DNA of 64,000 nucleotides from Acidobacteriota bacterium. GTDB taxonomy: Bacteria > Acidobacteriota > Blastocatellia > Pyrinomonadales > Pyrinomonadaceae. Shown in pieces: positions 63,480-64,000 of this stretch. Numbering within the stretch: position 1 is the first letter of the stretch; each line of letters begins with the position of its first letter. A model generated the notes under the pieces. It made no database searches. It saw only the letters and a program-made list of their open reading frames with translations, and was not told the origin of the DNA. A program made the translations under genes and the position numbers. The stretch covers positions 558,001-622,000 of the forward strand of contig JADJWI010000008.1 of NCBI GenBank assembly GCA_016716435.1, read 5' to 3'.

Positions 63480-64000
63480 ATGAACCGAAGTTCCGTCAGC
63501 CGCGAAGAGATAAAGCAAATGGTCCGCCGAGTGCTTGATGCATCCGGAACCGCCGGTGTGCAGACGGAGGTGTCTTACACTGCGGAGCCTGAGCATGTTC
63601 TGGTCAATTCGCTTAAGCCGCGGCAGGAGCGCTCTTTCGAAAGAGATGAATCCTCAAAATCTCTTTTGACCGAGGACGATATTCGCGGGCTTGTTGAAGG
63701 CGACCGTCTGCGGGTTTCGCCCGGGACGAAGTTTACGCCGTTGGCCGCCGACCTTATCCGCGAACGAGGGATCGAACTCGTAACCAAAGAGCCGAGAACA
63801 GCGAAGATTCTGGTTCGTTCCGTCGCGCTCGGAGCGGACCACGGCGGCTTTGAGTATAAGGAAAAAATAAAGGAGCATCTCTCCGGTCTTGGGCTCGCGA
63901 TCCGCGATTTTGGTACGAACTCGAAAGAGGCCGTTGATTATCCCGACCACGCCGGAGCAGTTGCTGAGGCTGTAAGTCGCGGCCGGGCCGAGGTCGGCAT
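63480..64000 (+). CDS. rpiB: Ribose-5-phosphate isomerase B with N-terminal extension, partial
   Basis: The frame is open from ATG 63480 to the end of the window (173 residues seen). From about residue 118 it is RpiB: VALGADHGGFEYKEKI, DFGTNSKEAVDYPDHA, where the active-site segment with the catalytic Cys lies beyond the window. RpiB interconverts ribose 5-phosphate and ribulose 5-phosphate. The first 115 residues are an extension: LLTEDDIRGLVEGDRLRVSP and GTKFTPLAADLIRERGIEL resemble a motif found in ethanolamine/propanediol microcompartment proteins (EutT-like or DeoC-linked). The rest of the extension is unassigned. Confidence 0.85.
   Translation, partial: MNRSSVSREEIKQMVRRVLDASGTAGVQTEVSYTAEPEHVLVNSLKPRQERSFERDESSKSLLTEDDIRGLVEGDRLRVSPGTKFTPLAADLIRERGIELVTKEPRTAKILVRSVALGADHGGFEYKEKIKEHLSGLGLAIRDFGTNSKEAVDYPDHAGAVAEAVSRGRAEVG

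Noticed and set aside
62820..63596. Long version of hpt starting at 63596
   Set aside because: The first 67 codons have no similarity to the family and cover the promoter and the start of the divergent rpiB.

Overview
The window looks like chromosomal DNA of an Acidobacteriota, most likely class Blastocatellia (Pyrinomonas-type relatives). Support comes from the FG-GAP/VCBS repeats with RPSNGVWY at the left edge, the Oar-like TonB-dependent receptor with a carboxypeptidase-like N-terminal domain, the DUF5916 barrel protein, the GC-rich sequence and the many secreted proteins of unknown role. This assignment rests on family resemblance only. There is no prophage, insertion sequence, CRISPR array, rRNA or tRNA that I can see. 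Most of the window is ordinary housekeeping and envelope sequence.

Layout. 0-8 kb: end of an FG-GAP protein, comF, a large S9 peptidase, an acid phosphatase, a MATE exporter, DUF1428 + DoxX genes and an SRPBCC remnant. 8-20 kb: typA, a BON protein, trmL, an ECF sigma factor with an anti-sigma-like partner, a three-gene envelope operon, two amidohydrolases and a DUF4920 protein. 20-35 kb: TonB-dependent receptor, small secreted proteins, dusB, an S4-domain protein, a SurA-like foldase, mfd, mscS, lysS and a methyltransferase. 36-42 kb: an error-prone repair operon imuA-imuB-dnaE2-SRAP behind a near-consensus promoter. 42-50 kb: seven co-directional genes, PHP phosphoesterase, GT4, membrane protein, GT4, ABC permease, btaA, btaB, which look like a betaine-lipid and glycolipid membrane operon. 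50-57.6 kb: DUF4097, DUF5916 and glycine-zipper proteins and citrate synthase. 57.7-64 kb: obg-nadD-rsfS-rlmH-dksA/traR, rplU-rpmA, hpt and an rpiB with an N-terminal extension.

Three things stand out. First, between obg and rpmA there is a gene-free stretch of about 800 bases. On the minus strand it holds a promoter, a run of stable hairpins with tetraloop-like loops and an intrinsic terminator: a candidate structured RNA of about 500 nt that I cannot assign to a known class. Next to it are four identical TTTTCCACA (DnaA-box-like) sites in one orientation. Second, several short dispersed repeats are inserted in frame in conserved genes: heptamer tracts in imuB and dnaE2, a 25-base motif shared by dnaE2 and the S9 peptidase but read in different frames, and a palindrome and a nonamer tract in lysS. 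Third, the bta operon joins the two enzymes of diacylglyceryl-trimethylhomoserine synthesis to two glycosyltransferases and a phosphoesterase, an arrangement suggestive of replacing phospholipids by phosphorus-free lipids.

Limits: all family calls are from reading the protein sequences; no database search, folding or alignment was run. Start codons were chosen by eye from Shine-Dalgarno sites, signal peptides and family lengths.
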